Assembly (NCBI GenBank): GCA_037952775.1
Contig: JBANAY010000003.1
Span: 15,066,001-15,130,000 of the forward strand
Direction of reading: 5' to 3'
Length of the DNA: 64,000 bases
DNA from: Clonostachys chloroleuca
Taxonomy: Eukaryota > Ascomycota > Sordariomycetes > Hypocreales > Bionectriaceae
Below the pieces are notes generated by a model. It searched no databases. It had not been told where the DNA came from and saw only the letters and a program-made list of their open reading frames with translations. How positions within the stretch are numbered: position 1 is the first letter of the stretch; each line of letters begins with the position of its first letter. The position numbers and the translations under genes were made by a program. Shown piece after piece: positions 48,201 to 60,166 of this stretch.

Positions 48201-49092
48201 GAATAGAAAGCTGACTTGGTGTACAGACAGATCAAGAAGCCGGATTCTTCAAGACGTTTACCAACACCAACTGGAGTGCCAAAGCCGTTGACCAGACTGT
48301 TCAAAAAGCCGCGGAATCAACGTGGCGGGTCAAGGACCTACGCGATGAGCTCCGCCTCCTCCGGCAAGTCTTTGAAACTCAGCTCAAAGTAGTGGAGGAG
48401 TTTTCTGAGATCTTCTGGCCTGGTAAGGATAGCACCGCAGCAGACGGGCTCACCAGGGAGGAGAAGGCCGTAAGGGATGCACTCCGCGAAACATTTATCC
48501 GAGACTGCGGTCTGGCGGCAATGTTGGAGAGAGTAAAGCAAATGGATGAGGATGCATCCACAACTCTTCAAGGGGTAAGTCAACTTCGATGATCAGTCTG
48601 TAATATCGTGTTTATGCTTATCGATGATTTTCAGTTGAGCAATATCATTCAAGCTATGCAAGCGCAAGCTTCACTCAAAGAAGCGGAATCCTCTCGTGTC
48701 ATGAACATCATCATCCTTCCGTTTACGATTGTCACTGTCATATTTGTACGTCATGTAGTTTATGATACTGAAGACTCCATCACTAACCAAGCGTCTTGCG
48801 TCAATAGACCCCTTTGTCATTCCTCACCAGCCTATTCACCGTCAACACGCTCGATTTCCCCCATAATGAGGAGGGAGAGCTCAGACTTCCTGGACCTTGG
48901 TTCAGTTGGCGCATGGGTACGTCTGCCTCTACTTGCACTTCCTTTGGCACTACTGATGTATTGTTTCCTGGAGGGCTAACAATTCATACATTAGCTGTCG
49001 GCGAGATTGCCTCTTTATTACCCCTGGTACTGTTGGTTCTCGTTTTATATATGCGAAACAGCAACCACGCGGCCCCAGCGAGGAAGAAATGA
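45226..49092 (+). CDS. Ankyrin-repeat protein fused to CorA-like membrane domain
   Basis: Eleven exons: 45226-45955, 46049-46677, 46740-46754, 46823-46957, 47012-47164, 47230-47896, 47958-48172, 48227-48574, 48635-48745, 48808-48916 and 48995-49092. All phases match; product 1,069 aa. It opens MGAQSS, a fit for N-myristoylation. Ankyrin repeats are seen about residues 115-300 (GNTPLHRVAKN, FYTPLHLLS, GDSPLHDACKIG). A middle region has IPFIDIEI and VIYRW, then a Gln/Arg/Glu-rich stretch likely to be coiled coil, then RQLWLWKLDD. The C-terminus carries two membrane helices; the first ends LTSLFTVN where true CorA Mg2+ channels have GMN. The missing GMN suggests it is not a normal Mg2+ channel. 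Exon 3 is only 15 nt. Confidence 0.85.
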
Positions 49093-49816
49093 TAAGCTCA
49101 GACATATCATTGCGTGTGCCGATGCAGCTTCCGACATGTATTGTGAAGAAGATATCTGTTCATCACATGCATTCACAGCCGCATAGAAGGGGAAATAAAC
49201 CGTAGGGATTTCTCTCTGATTTAATAGTCTAGTCTAGCAATAGTAATCTCTAAAATTTCAAATATGCGCACAACATTTTAGATTGGTGGCCAACTGCCTG
49301 AATGATAGAACACCCAAAGTCCGACCCAATTCGCCTGGCCTACCCTACAACCAATCACTCGACCGCCATCAAATAAACAAAGTGGTTCATTACCGTGCCT
49401 AGCATCACGAATTAAATGTCAATCAAATAATTATTACATAAGATATTTAGATAACTTATATCCCTCTATCCATCGCCATCAGCCTTGACCATGAATATAA
49501 TGGCAGTCAAATGTATGACGCTGATAAAAAGGAAACTACAAAATGATTCACCAACCTGGAGCAGTCTAATAATAGAATTGCGGGGCTTCGACGCAATTCG
49601 GACCAATTGAAAGCAGTTTCTCCGATAAGACCGATAATTCCGACCAATCAGCTTCGGCCAATTGGGTCTCGGGGATTGACCTTCGGATCTCGTCCAATTT
49701 TTCTCTCTGACGGCCACGTTGGGGTTTGCCCATCGGTGTGCATATGTCGGTCGCTCATTCACTCAGTACGCTCCTTTGTCGATCTCCGTTGCCCATCGTC
49801 AATTGCCCCTTGCCCG
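49093..49816. other. Intergenic, promoter of NAPE-PLD gene
   Basis: AT-rich left part, then sequence running into the NAPE-PLD leader. The frame of its first exon is open upstream to 49607, but the residues there look non-coding. Confidence 0.4.
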
Positions 49817-51090
49817 ATGTCGCGTTTTGTCCAGCTTCCCGTTCCCGTTGGCCGCAGGGTTGGCTCGGCATTGTCGGGGTCCGCGACATCCTCCGCCTCC
49901 GTCGTTTCCAAGACGCCCAGGCGGAACATCCCCCAAGATGCCCTCTCCAATCCGCACCACGTAACCAGAAACGGTAAACTGGTTCGGTTCAAGAACCCTT
50001 ACCCGTCCTTCTCTCATGATATCAACCCGTTCATTGTCGCACGGGCCATGCTCTGGTAAGACATCATCTACCCGCACATTCCTCTGCTCATCCATGTCTC
50101 ACAACTAACTGATCCCGTAGGCCTGCGCTCACTGGCAAGCGGAAGTTCCCAGATACATCTAATCCCGGGATACGAGTTCTGAAGCCGGAGTGGCCGTCCG
50201 GTCACGAAAGCTCAAGCAAGCTTCGCGCTACCTGGTTAGGTCACGCTTGTTATTATGTCGAGTTCCCTTCTGGGCTGCGTGTGCTATACGACCCCGTATT
50301 TGAGGAGCGGTGCTCTCCGCTACCATTCATGGGGCCAAAACGATATACTCCAGCGCCGTGCACCGCCAAGGATATCCCTCTTGTAGATATTGTTGTCATC
50401 AGCCACAGCCATTACGACCATCTTTCCATCAAGACCGTCCAAGCGCTCAAAGACCACCATCCCAATGCGCGCTTTCTTGTTCCACTAGGTCTTGAAGCGT
50501 GGTTCCGCCATCGGGGGTTCAAAAATGTTACTGAATTTGACTGGTGGGAGGATGCCGAGCTCACTGTCCACACAGACGACGGGGACATTGCTGCTAAGAT
50601 CTCGTGTTTGCCCGCACAGCATGCCACAGCGAGGTCATTCTTTGACGAGAACAAGACCCTGTGGTCCTCATTCGCCATCGCCTCCGGCGGTAAATCGGTT
50701 TGGTTTGCTGGAGACACCGGATATCGTGGCATCAAGGAAAACCCAGATGGTGCTGGCTACGATGCCGACTTCAGCCACCTCCCCCACAACCCCCAATTTG
50801 AGCAGATCGGCAAGCTCCGTGGGCCATTCGACCTTGGCTTGATCCCGATTGGAGCGTATTCGCCTCGGCTGGCATTTTCCGCTGTTCACGGCAACCCGTA
50901 TGATGCAGTTGAGATCTTCAAAGACACCAAGTGTCAACGTGCGATGGGTATTCACTGGGGCACGTGGGCGTTGACGATGGAGGACGTTCTTGACCCCCCC
51001 AGGTTGTTGAAGGATGCACTGAGGCGTAGCGGAATTGCTGAGCAGGGCATTTTCGACGTTTGCGACATTGGAGAGAGCAGGGAGTTCTGA
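49817..51090 (+). CDS. NAPE-hydrolysing phospholipase D-like metallo-beta-lactamase-fold enzyme
   Basis: Two exons, 49817-50055 and 50121-51090, with a 65-nt intron; 402 aa. The di-zinc motif HSHYDH (H175, H177, D179, H180) follows VDIVVISHS. More metal ligands are in PAQHATARSF, AGDTGY, and the late GIHWGTW. WLGHACYYVEF before the core is typical of the NAPE-PLD group. These enzymes cleave N-acyl-phosphatidylethanolamine to N-acylethanolamine and phosphatidic acid; a yeast relative is mitochondrial. The basic, Ser-rich N-terminus (SRFVQLPVPVGRRVGSALS) could be a mitochondrial presequence. Confidence 0.88.
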
Positions 51091-51213
51091 GATGTGCCTT
51101 TATTAATGAAGATGTATTAATGATGCAACAGCCATAGACTATATTATAGAACCCCTGCTTGTATTGATCATTCGGGGTAAAGGAAGGAGGTCGTTAAGGG
51201 CATCGTAAGTTGC
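51091..51213. other. Short 3' spacer
   Basis: Convergent gap between the NAPE-PLD stop and the end of the small - strand gene. Nothing is recognised in it. Confidence 0.4.
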
Positions 51214-51522
51214 TCAGGTTTTATAATAGGCATGACCTGATACTGTCTTGTCCGGTTGGATGCAGTGGATGCTGGCCATGCCATGTCTGGGTCGGATATC
51301 TGGTATGATTCTCAAGGTTGTATCATTTGTCCGTACATCGAACACATCCCACTCAGACTCGGGTTCATCGAGGGCTATGCGACTGTTTCTCCGTCGCCGT
51401 TCTTTCAACTCCTCCCTCTTGAGCTTCGCTAGCCTCCCGGACTCTGAAAGTTGCTGGATCACCCTTTGGTCCGTCAAAGCGTGTGTCATTCTCCTGATAT
51501 CTTCTCGTGTTTGTGAATTCAT
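51214..51522 (-). CDS. Small hypothetical protein, charged helical N-terminus
   Basis: Intronless, 102 aa, convergent with the NAPE-PLD gene. The first half is helical and charged (TREDIRRMTHAL, LKREELKERRRR), the second half is short strands with Asp/Arg (SEWDVFDVRTND). The ATG has a fair context (ACAACAATG). No signal peptide, membrane segment or named domain is seen. Even composition and a clean frame favour a real gene, but I recognise no family. Confidence 0.45.
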   Translation of the reverse strand: MNSQTREDIRRMTHALTDQRVIQQLSESGRLAKLKREELKERRRRNSRIALDEPESEWDVFDVRTNDTTLRIIPDIRPRHGMASIHCIQPDKTVSGHAYYKT

Positions 51523-53015
51523 TGTTGTAGATGTTGTCTTTTCCCCAGTATTGGCAAGAGATAAGTTTATGCTGATAGTTTCTTACTCACTTGCGGCCAT
51601 TTGGGGATTTGAATGGATAAATAAGTAATACGTTTGGTGGGTGGAAACTTATTGGTGTAAACGTAGGACTTGAGAAACCAAGGGAGTTTTGCGCAAGTGC
51701 AAAACTCATTTGCTCGGTGCCTAGCTCTAGGCCGCAGCCTGAGCCACTGTGCTGTAGCCAGTGTCCTAGGCTGCCTTAATTTTACACAGAGTCATCAGTG
51801 AGTCAATGGGAAAGAATCAAGAAAAATGACTGTGCGCCAAGGGGCCGGCCAGAGGTCATCCCGTCTATTCAACATGCTTGCCCGTAGCTCAGCTACATAT
51901 TGATTGGCAGGACATCAGGACAGGACAATGTGAGCAATGTGGCGTTGGGTGTTGTTTGTTGGTTCAGCGGAAGACCAAGCGTGGCTGGGCGTAAACAAAT
52001 CCCTGTCTTCCATTCTCTCACATTGATTACGCTACAAACTTGATCGATTTATTACTTTATCCAATGGCAAGGACAGATCGGGTTATTATTGCTAACACTA
52101 GACTGAGCAAGGGGACACGCCTTGGTCATTGACTTGTCCTCATCTCGGTAAGCTGCTTGGTTGTTGGACATTTTCCCTAATTTAGCGACAATGTTGCGAG
52201 AAAGCGGGGAGTCGGGCATCTCAAAAGGGCTTTTGATAGGCAGAGAGCGGCCCCCAAATCAAACACACAACGGTGATTGGCAGATGACGTGGAAGCCCCA
52301 AGAAACAGATCAGGAAGCTCAGCCGGATCAAGACCAACTCTCGCAAATCACGTTCGCCGTCCTCAAGCAAGTTTCCACAAAAACAACAGGGACAGAGCGC
52401 GGGGACCACAATAAAACCACCAAAGTCCCATCCACTCACTCTTGCAAGAGCCGTTGTGAGGATTGGGTTGACGTGTACGCAGGAAGTTTGAAGCAACCCT
52501 CTTGGAGCACTGGAATTCACGCAGCAAAGAGGCCCAGGAAAGAAACAGACTGCCGTTCCACTCCCTACTTGACCTGACTTCCTGGCAGTTAATATACATG
52601 AAACCCATGATCGTCAAAAGCAAATACCGGGCTAACTGGCCACTACTGCAAGTGCTTCACATGCTAACATGCTAAATACGGTTACAACTGCGCGCTGACG
52701 GCACTCGAGAAATTGCTCCCAGCCTTGGCCTGGTCCGCAGCGGGTGTTACCTCTGCGCCTTGCCCAGATTAACGTATTCTTGGCATTTGTCGTGGTCTTA
52801 TGCGACTGTGGGGGCCGGCCGCCCCCTGCCAGTCCATCAAATGCCATCTTTCATGAATCCTTCGTCCAAACTTGCTTTTCCTCTGTCGTCTTTTTCTTGT
52901 TCTTTGGTGCGGAGCGTGGAGATCGCTTTGTGATAGACGCGGTCGAGGAGCGGCACGATCAGCACGCATTGTCCTCCCTCGCACGACGACAGCGACAACG
53001 AGCAGAACCGCGACG
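51523..53015. other. Intergenic, 1.5 kb, nothing recognised
   Basis: A 138-codon frame at 52161-52577 is low-complexity in residue choice, without motif, and I do not call it. The right end is the leader of the kelch gene. Confidence 0.35.
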
Positions 53016-55124
53016 ATGACGCCGATCCAATTCCTTCTTCTGCTACCATGCCTTGTCTCCTCTTTGAGCGGTGCCACTGCGCTGGAACCCAGAGCAGATG
53101 ATACGCTTTACCAACGACGTGCATACGGGACCGGTATCTGCAACCCTCCCCAGCGAAGATTACATATCCGTGAAAACAAGGAAATGAAATTGTGAAATCA
53201 TACTAATTGATTTCTCTAGTCGCGGTGAAGGGCGATTATTTCTACATCGAAGGTGGGGAGAAGTCAGGCTATCTGCAATCCGGCGAGCGGCAATATGATA
53301 CTGGCTACGAGTCCACGGTAGACTCTGATGGAGGTGAGTTCCCTTGCTTCCGCTTCTTCCGCTCCCTTCCGACCTCGGACGAATTTCAGGACGGGGCCAG
53401 CGCAAGCATAATTCTGACTTTTAATAATAGACGGCAGTTCGATGAAATATTTCAGCATCAGCCAACGCTGGTACCCGCGCGACATCACACTACAGAGGAT
53501 CGGATTCAAACCAGGGCAGAGGACCGTCAGATGGCCAAGTCTCTGGGTCGGAGAGAAGACGTTATACAGATGGGGCGGCGAATTGACTCGCGAGCGGACA
53601 TATTCGAAAGGCGATGGCGGAGCAGTTTGGACGGTTGATACCGCCTCCAACGGCGCAGGGTCATGGAACTCATACACCGGAGACGTTGTCTACAACACAA
53701 GCGGCCACGGAGCCTCGACGACCTGCGACGATGTGGGATATAATTTTGGTGGTGTTGCGTACAACGGGACGGGCATGTACGATTTTGAGACGAAGCAGTC
53801 GCAGGAGGGGATGATCATGTTCAACACGTCGAGGAAGTTATTCACAAAGTCGACCGCCGATCTCGACATTCCGGGGAGCACCCATCGATCGGGTTCGTTG
53901 GTCTGTCTTCCGGGATTCGTAGACCACTCTCTTGTTGCGCTGCTGGGAGGCACTATTCGAGCGAACCAAACCATGCGATCGTTTGACAAGTTGGCCTTTT
54001 TTGACCCCGTCGGCAACAGGTGGCGAAGTCAAACCACGACATTTGCTCCTTCGCAAAGAGACGATTTTTGTGCCATCGGCGTACAGAGCAAGCAGGGCAC
54101 ATACGAGATGTGAGTTTATGAATCTGGAGAGTGCGATAGGAACATGCGGGCTGACTTAGATCCCTTTCTTCTAGATTTATGTATGGAGGTAAAGAGTCAG
54201 GCGACACAATCTCGTCTGACATCTGGATTCTGTCTTTGCCGCTTTTCAAATGGTTCCGAGTCAAGCTGGACGAGACACCAAAGCGTCATTTCCACGCATG
54301 CGGCCTCGCTGGCAAACGACAAATGATATCCTTTGGTGGTCTGGATGCGCTGAACTCGACTGCTGCTTGGAAGACCTCGGATCCGTGGGAGAACACCATC
54401 GGTATCTTCGACCTGAACACGTTACAATGGAAGGACGAATATATCCCTGACCTTGGCGAGTATGAATCTCCAGAGGTTGTTCGAAAGGCTTATAATGAAG
54501 ACTCGTGAGTCCCGCCGCTCCCTCCTTGCATATGGATATCTGCTAACAAGGGAACAGGGCACTATCTGGTGTTACTTGGGACTCGAACGAGCTTAAGGAC
54601 ACCTTCACTAAGAACTGTATGTGGTGATCCTCGAAGAAAAATACCATCTTATGTTTGGGTTGGAAGCTAATAGAACCGTAGATTTTGCTATTCAAGCATC
54701 TAACAACACTAACACAACGAATAACGACAACACCTCTGAAAACTCTGGCTCTTCGAACAGCACACCCGTTGGAGCCATCGCCGGTGGGGTTGTGGGAGGT
54801 CTTGCCGGACTTGCTCTCATCGCTACTGCTGTCTGGTTCTTCCTCCGCCGACGAAACCAGGTAACAGGTGAACACTCGCAGGAAGGTCCAAAGGAGCTTT
54901 GGGGAGGCCCGTCAAACTCCGTCCCTCCCAGCAGCACCATGTCTCCTGCCCCTCCCTACGTTCACCCAGAGGGGGACCGCGGGATCGGTGTATATGAGCT
55001 TGATGATACAGGCTTGATTGATGCGTCGGAACTGGCGAGTGACTCGGTCTCACCACATGTCGGCAGCTCCCCTTCGCCCATATCACATTTCAGTTCACCA
55101 GCTCACCGAGGAATCCCGCGCTGA
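53016..55124 (+). CDS. Kelch-repeat single-pass membrane protein
   Basis: Six exons: 53016-53169, 53220-53333, 53431-54109, 54175-54504, 54558-54616 and 54682-55124, giving 592 aa. Signal peptide first ([19 protein letters not shown]). Kelch-type blades follow: [53 protein letters not shown]...[39 protein letters not shown]. Together they make an outer beta-propeller. An Asn/Thr/Ser-rich stalk leads to one membrane helix near residues 477-500 ([19 protein letters not shown]) and RRR, then a Pro/Ser-rich cytosolic tail. Such proteins sit at the fungal cell surface; the ligand is unknown. The end of exon 1 is the weakest junction: a donor at 53131 would also keep frame. Confidence 0.8.
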
Positions 55125-55420
55125 AGAGCTGGTTTTCTTTTGTCAAAAACACCAAGGAAGATATCAAGAAGATGTATTGTAATAGAACTCACATATGATC
55201 GGGAAGATGTAAATTGCAGCAAAATTTAGCGATGGTGCTTTGTGGGAATAGGTATGCAGCTATAAAATATATACAAGCCCTCGCTCGTCCCTGGACAGAA
55301 CCAGGGCTGAGAGAGAATAAGGAGCCCATATTAACGAGGTGGCTTATAGAGTGAATAGTCTCTGAAAATCATCAAATATATTAATCATATAAAATAAATA
55401 TCTAAGGGCTGCGCTCTGCT
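55125..55420. other. Convergent 3' spacer
   Basis: AT-rich gap between two convergent gene ends. Nothing is seen beyond probable polyadenylation sequence. Confidence 0.4.
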
Positions 55421-58380
55421 CTAATCGCTATCAAAGGTGTAAATGTCGTGACTCATGGTATCAATTCTCATCTCTACTTTCAAATATCTCATCATCAAAC
55501 TCATAAGTTGTGTTCTGATATCGCAAATATCCTTGATACTCGAAGCAAGAGTGCTTCTGATCAGAAGAGGATTTATCAAAATGGATTCATCGCGATTCGC
55601 TGCCGCTAAAAAGACAACCTGGATCTTACCTTCTTCGTCGACGGCCGCGACTGATATTGCACTGCGAACACTCGGGCCGAGAATTCCTTTCAAATCTGCA
55701 TTGGAGGCCGAGTATAGTGGTGATGCAGAGTCTGCCAAGTTTGCGACTTGCTCAGCCAAGATGCCTTGTGACTGCACGCGTCGTAGCTGAATATCTTTCT
55801 CAATGGTGTCGCTGAGGATAGGCGTGATGCTACTAAAGGCCGCTGAGCACGCCTTGGTCACACTCCCCATACGGTCCAGGAAGACTTCAATGGTTTCTGC
55901 GGAGACGTGAGGCATGGTGATAACATGAACCCAGTCCCCTTCTGGTCGGAGAGAAAATTCCTCAATGATCCAAGATGGTGGTCTTTCAAATGTAACGACC
56001 AAACTGTCGGGATATCGCTTGGTAATCAATCCAAGTCGCTTGACACTGACTTCTAATCGGGAGGCATTCTCCTGGCAGGAGTTGAGCAAGTATGCAATGT
56101 CTTTTGGTTGGTATACCTGACTATATAGCCAAGTCTCAAATATGATTCTGGGATTGACACTGGAGGCTAGTCCTGTAATCGGTTTGTTGGGGCTGAAGCA
56201 AAGCACCTCACCGGAAACACTTTGCCCCAGAGCTTTGTGATGGCTGACGGTAATGCCTTGAACATTGGGCATGCCATTGAGGCCAATAGTTCCAGGGGGT
56301 CCCAGCGATATACCACAGTTGTTATATCCAAAGTCAAGGGCTCCGTCGGCATGGATATGTGATATCGTGATTCCAAACTTCTTTAGAGTGCTGACGATCT
56401 CGGGGAGATCGTCCCGAGCCCCCAGGAACGTGGTGCCAATATTGGCAAAAAGGATCATGTGGTATTCTCTACCCTTCTCAAAGCAATATCTCTGGTCAGT
56501 CAAAGCTTGCGCCACAAGGGCATCAATACAGATACTTCCATCACTATTGGAAGATATCTGTGAGTATTGAGGCTTCTCCCCGGACCAGATATTGGAAATG
56601 GTGTCGCAATCTCGAAGTGCCTTCATTACACTATAGTGTGCCTGATTAGATACATATAGGAAGGCGTCGGGGTACTGTTGGAAAGCGGTGTGGATTCCAC
56701 TTCGATTCCCCATGGTGCTACCGTTTGTGAACCCTCCTTTATATGTCCGCTGCTGCTCCCAGCTGGGGACTCCAAAGGCTTCGAAACGAGTAGCCAAGAG
56801 CTGCTTTGAGGTACTGTCGAGCCAGTGCTGGGGAATATCAAGCTCCCAAAACCGCCCGATGATTGACCCGAGGGCCGAGAGTGAGCCCATGTGTACGGGA
56901 TATCCAATAGCTGAACGGGTGATGCATCTCCAAGACTGAATTGTTGTTTTCAATCCTTCTATTGCGTCTGGAGGTATTGGGTAGTGATCTAAGAAAGCTC
57001 TGTACATAAATAGGGGGTCATCCCAACAGGAGCCGGTCGCCGACGCGGGGACAAGAGCAAAGATTTCAGCCGCGAGCAGTTGGGTTTGAATAATCAAAAC
57101 TATGGCTCCTGTTCTTGCAATGGAACCTCCGAGCTTGAGAAGACGGTGCTTCTGGGCCATAGAGAAGGACGTGACAACTATATCAAGACAGTAGGGGGAG
57201 GTGTGAGCGTCCATCCCCTGGGACTTCAAAACCCTCAATATGCTGGACCTGATGTCCCTGAGACTATCGCACAATTGCCGTATACCGAGGTCGCCCAGTC
57301 TCAGCTGATAGAGCGCCAGCCACAGCGGTGACATTGCATCCCTAGAGCCCCCAAGGTTGAATCGAACGACCGGATGTAGGCCACTCGCTCGCCGTTGACA
57401 CGATACGACATCGGTGTCAATGCAGCTGCCGGCGCATGGGGCGATTGAATCAGACCACCTCCAACAACACTGCTAGCGATGACGCACCCGTCAGGTGCTG
57501 TCAGGGGTTGAACCGGGTGCTTGGACCGTAGCGCGAACCTGTGAGCGCCCTCGTGCCGCCTGACGGTTTCCGACATGGTTGCCACATAGTCGAAGCTGCG
57601 GAAGGCATTGACGTGCAAGGTGACGGGAATTTCTCTTGAGAGCTCTGAGATCACGCCTATATCATCGTACTCGGTGGCAGAGTTGCCGATGGATGCTGCA
57701 AAGATGATGGGGCGAGTGCGGTTGGAAGTGACGGTGACCAGCTCTTGCTCGAGGTCTTGCGGCGAGTATGCTAGGGAGACTCGGTATGTTTCTAAACCGA
57801 ACAGCGTTTCAAAGAGGTGTATCAGGTCGAGGTCAAAGTGGTCGTAAACCACTATCGGTCTTTGAGCGGGATGCGTCCGTCTTAGTTGCTGTTGTAGGGT
57901 TCGGATGCAGTAGCAATTCGCTTCGCTGTAGCTACACACATATCCGGAGGGATTTGGATCACCGAGCCGCGCCCCCATCGACTGAAGGACTTGTTTCTCG
58001 AACGTCTTGAAGTGAAACGGCCAGCTCGAGTCCATCTGATCCGGCATGTTGACTTGATTGTTGTGCCATGGCAGGCCAATGTTGGCAAGAACTCGGCCAG
58101 TGTCAAGCCAGAGTGGGCACGTAGAAGGGGCAAAGAGGGGAGATCGATTAGCCGACTTCCAGTAATTGTACAACTTGTCGGTTTCCAGTAGAACCTGGTG
58201 AATATGATGGTCTGGTTTTCGCCATTGGGTCATTACCGGATCGTATATCCATTGTGATCTGGAACGATGGAATGTCTTCTGAATAATGTTGTCGTTTATG
58301 GGAGGGTGGTATGGATTGTCCATTCTTTCGGATCGGCTCGGAATATATCTCGCCGGTGGTGGGGAGGCTTTTTGGGACAT
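55421..58380 (-). pseudogene. Double-domain PLP decarboxylase-like gene, split by a 1-base frameshift
   Basis: The ATG at 58380 opens 343 sense codons before the frame goes wrong in a run of five C (+ strand 57348-57352). One more base there would join DSTLGG to SRDAMSPLWLALYQL and keep the frame to 55421, making about 986 aa without introns. Both halves resemble group II PLP decarboxylases (histidine/aromatic type). The first half (GYVCSYSEANCY, then IPVTLHVNAFRSFDYV) has no Lys where the cofactor-binding Lys should be, near VIASSVVGGGLIQSP. The second half (GGFTNGSTMGNRSG, YVSNQAHYSV, ISHIHADGALDFGY) keeps SHHKALG with the Lys. As read, only a 359-aa fragment and an orphan 637-codon frame exist. 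Sequence error is an alternative to true loss. Confidence 0.78.
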
Positions 58381-59427
58381 TTGTCAGGGCCATTAGACGT
58401 CTGACATCTTGTTTACAAGTGGTGTTCGATTAGAGCAAGAGAGTGAACGAGATGCGCAGAGTTATTAGCATTATTGGGATAGAGTAACTAGAAACAAGTA
58501 GTTTCATCCACACAGTTGGGTATTGCCCCCCTACCCGAGGGACGGGATATTATTGCGAATTTTCCTCGATTGTGGGCTCCTGACATCACGAAAATTGCCA
58601 GTACCAAAATCTCAAGAAACCCCGCAAGGGTTCCTCTTTTTTTCGTTTGGGTCCCAAGCAGCTGCACATGAGACGAAACCGCCCCCCGGGTGTGGGATAA
58701 GCAGGCGTATGAGAGAGGAAGGTTGTTTGCAGCCAATGGCGGGCGAGTTGGACCCAATAGTGTGCAAAGGATCCATGGCCATGGATTCGATAGTCTAATG
58801 CAAGAAGTTTCCAAGAGAGTTAACCAAGAACGGGATCCATAGCGGCCCGGTTGCAAGACCCGTTGCAAGACGATTTGGCCACTGAACAGAGGCGAGGATG
58901 TCTCCGCACTCGAGACATTGGTTGCTTTCGTGCTTTAGCGGACAAACCGGTTCCCTGCAAAGCACCACTGGAGCCCTTGGGAATGGGAGTGATGACCTAA
59001 CTCCCCATGGCAGCTTAACCAGAACAGGCTGTCTAAGACCCCTGTCCGACCCATTCCGAGGCAACCTCATGGCATGATGGATACCAGGATTAACACGTAG
59101 ACCCGGCCAAGTGGTTCAGACAGACGACTGGGGAGTGATGTACATGGCACTAGAGCGCTGTGGGTGGTGTGTTGTTGGGCATGGGTCCCGTCGCATTCCT
59201 GCGGGTATCTCGGGCAAATGGTCCAGACCGCAACGCTGGGTTTGGATCTGGATGAGCTGGCTATAGCCAGGGTTGGCCGGAGACTCTTATTTGGAACCCG
59301 CAATTCTGAGGAGATTTCCCATACTCCCATATTCCCGTCCTCTCCCTCTCTTGGACAGTCTCAGCCCCTCCTTTTCGTCCGAGAAGGTTCAGCAGCAACA
59401 AATTGACTAGAATCTCCCAAAAAACAA
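58381..59427. other. Divergent intergenic region
   Basis: Shared upstream region of the PLP gene (-) and the GNAT gene (+), about 1.05 kb. Frames on the - strand here lack motifs. No clear TATA or repeats were noted. Confidence 0.4.
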
Positions 59428-60166
59428 ATGATTGGGATCAGCTTACGCCACAGAGATCCCCCGGGATTTCACATTAGAGACGCTACCCTCGACGATGTCG
59501 AGGCTCTGACACAGCTCTGGTACGACTCTTTCCACAGATCCCACAAGTTCCTTCACTATGCCACGCCGGACGACGCGGAGACCCGTGAGTGGCTCAATGA
59601 AGTCTGGACCATGGGCATCCAAGCAGGCCCTGAAGTCCTCAGGACATTCGTCGTGGAAGACTTGAACGAGGGCGGAAGGCTGGCAGCATTCTGCCGCATC
59701 CACGTTCCTCAACTGGATGGGAACCAAGACATTCCCATGCCGGAACTGCCGGCCGGACATGACCTGGAGATCGCTGACGCTCTCTGGGGAGGCATGGCCA
59801 GAAACAGGGCTGCGATCATGGGCAAGCAGCTGCACTGGAGTGAGTAAACAGATCCTTATAATGATTCAGGATGAACAAATGGAATAACATACTACAGTGG
59901 GTGAGTTTCTCGGCGTCGACGAACCCTACCAAAAACGAGGCCTCGCCACGCCCTTGTTAGACTGGATTTGCCAACAAGCCGATGCCACCGGACTCGAGAT
60001 CTACATCGACGCGACGGCGGTCGGAATCCCGATATATGAAAAGCACTACGGGTTTAGGCCGGTAAAACGGCTCGAGATGCCAAAACGTCCAGGCAAATAT
60101 GACTCTTATGCGGTGGTGGCCATGGTACGGCCGCCCCTGAGACCGGTATTTCGTAGCCGGCTATGA
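59428..60166 (+). CDS. GNAT-family N-acetyltransferase
   Basis: Two exons, 59428-59839 and 59898-60166, with a 58-nt intron; 226 aa. FHIRDATLDDVEAL is the usual first strand and helix of GNAT. Motif A, which holds the acetyl-CoA pyrophosphate, is seen as YQKRGLATPLLDW just after the splice. The C-terminal part has YIDATAVGIPIYEKHYGFRPV, the motif B strand with the Y-x-x-x-G-F block. It should transfer acetyl from CoA to an amine; the substrate is unknown. It is divergent from the PLP decarboxylase-like gene, which could make an amine, but that link is speculation. Confidence 0.88.

Noticed and set aside
52161..52577. 138-codon open frame on +
   Set aside because: Gln/Thr/Lys-heavy with no motif or membrane segment; such frames arise by chance in this GC-moderate DNA.
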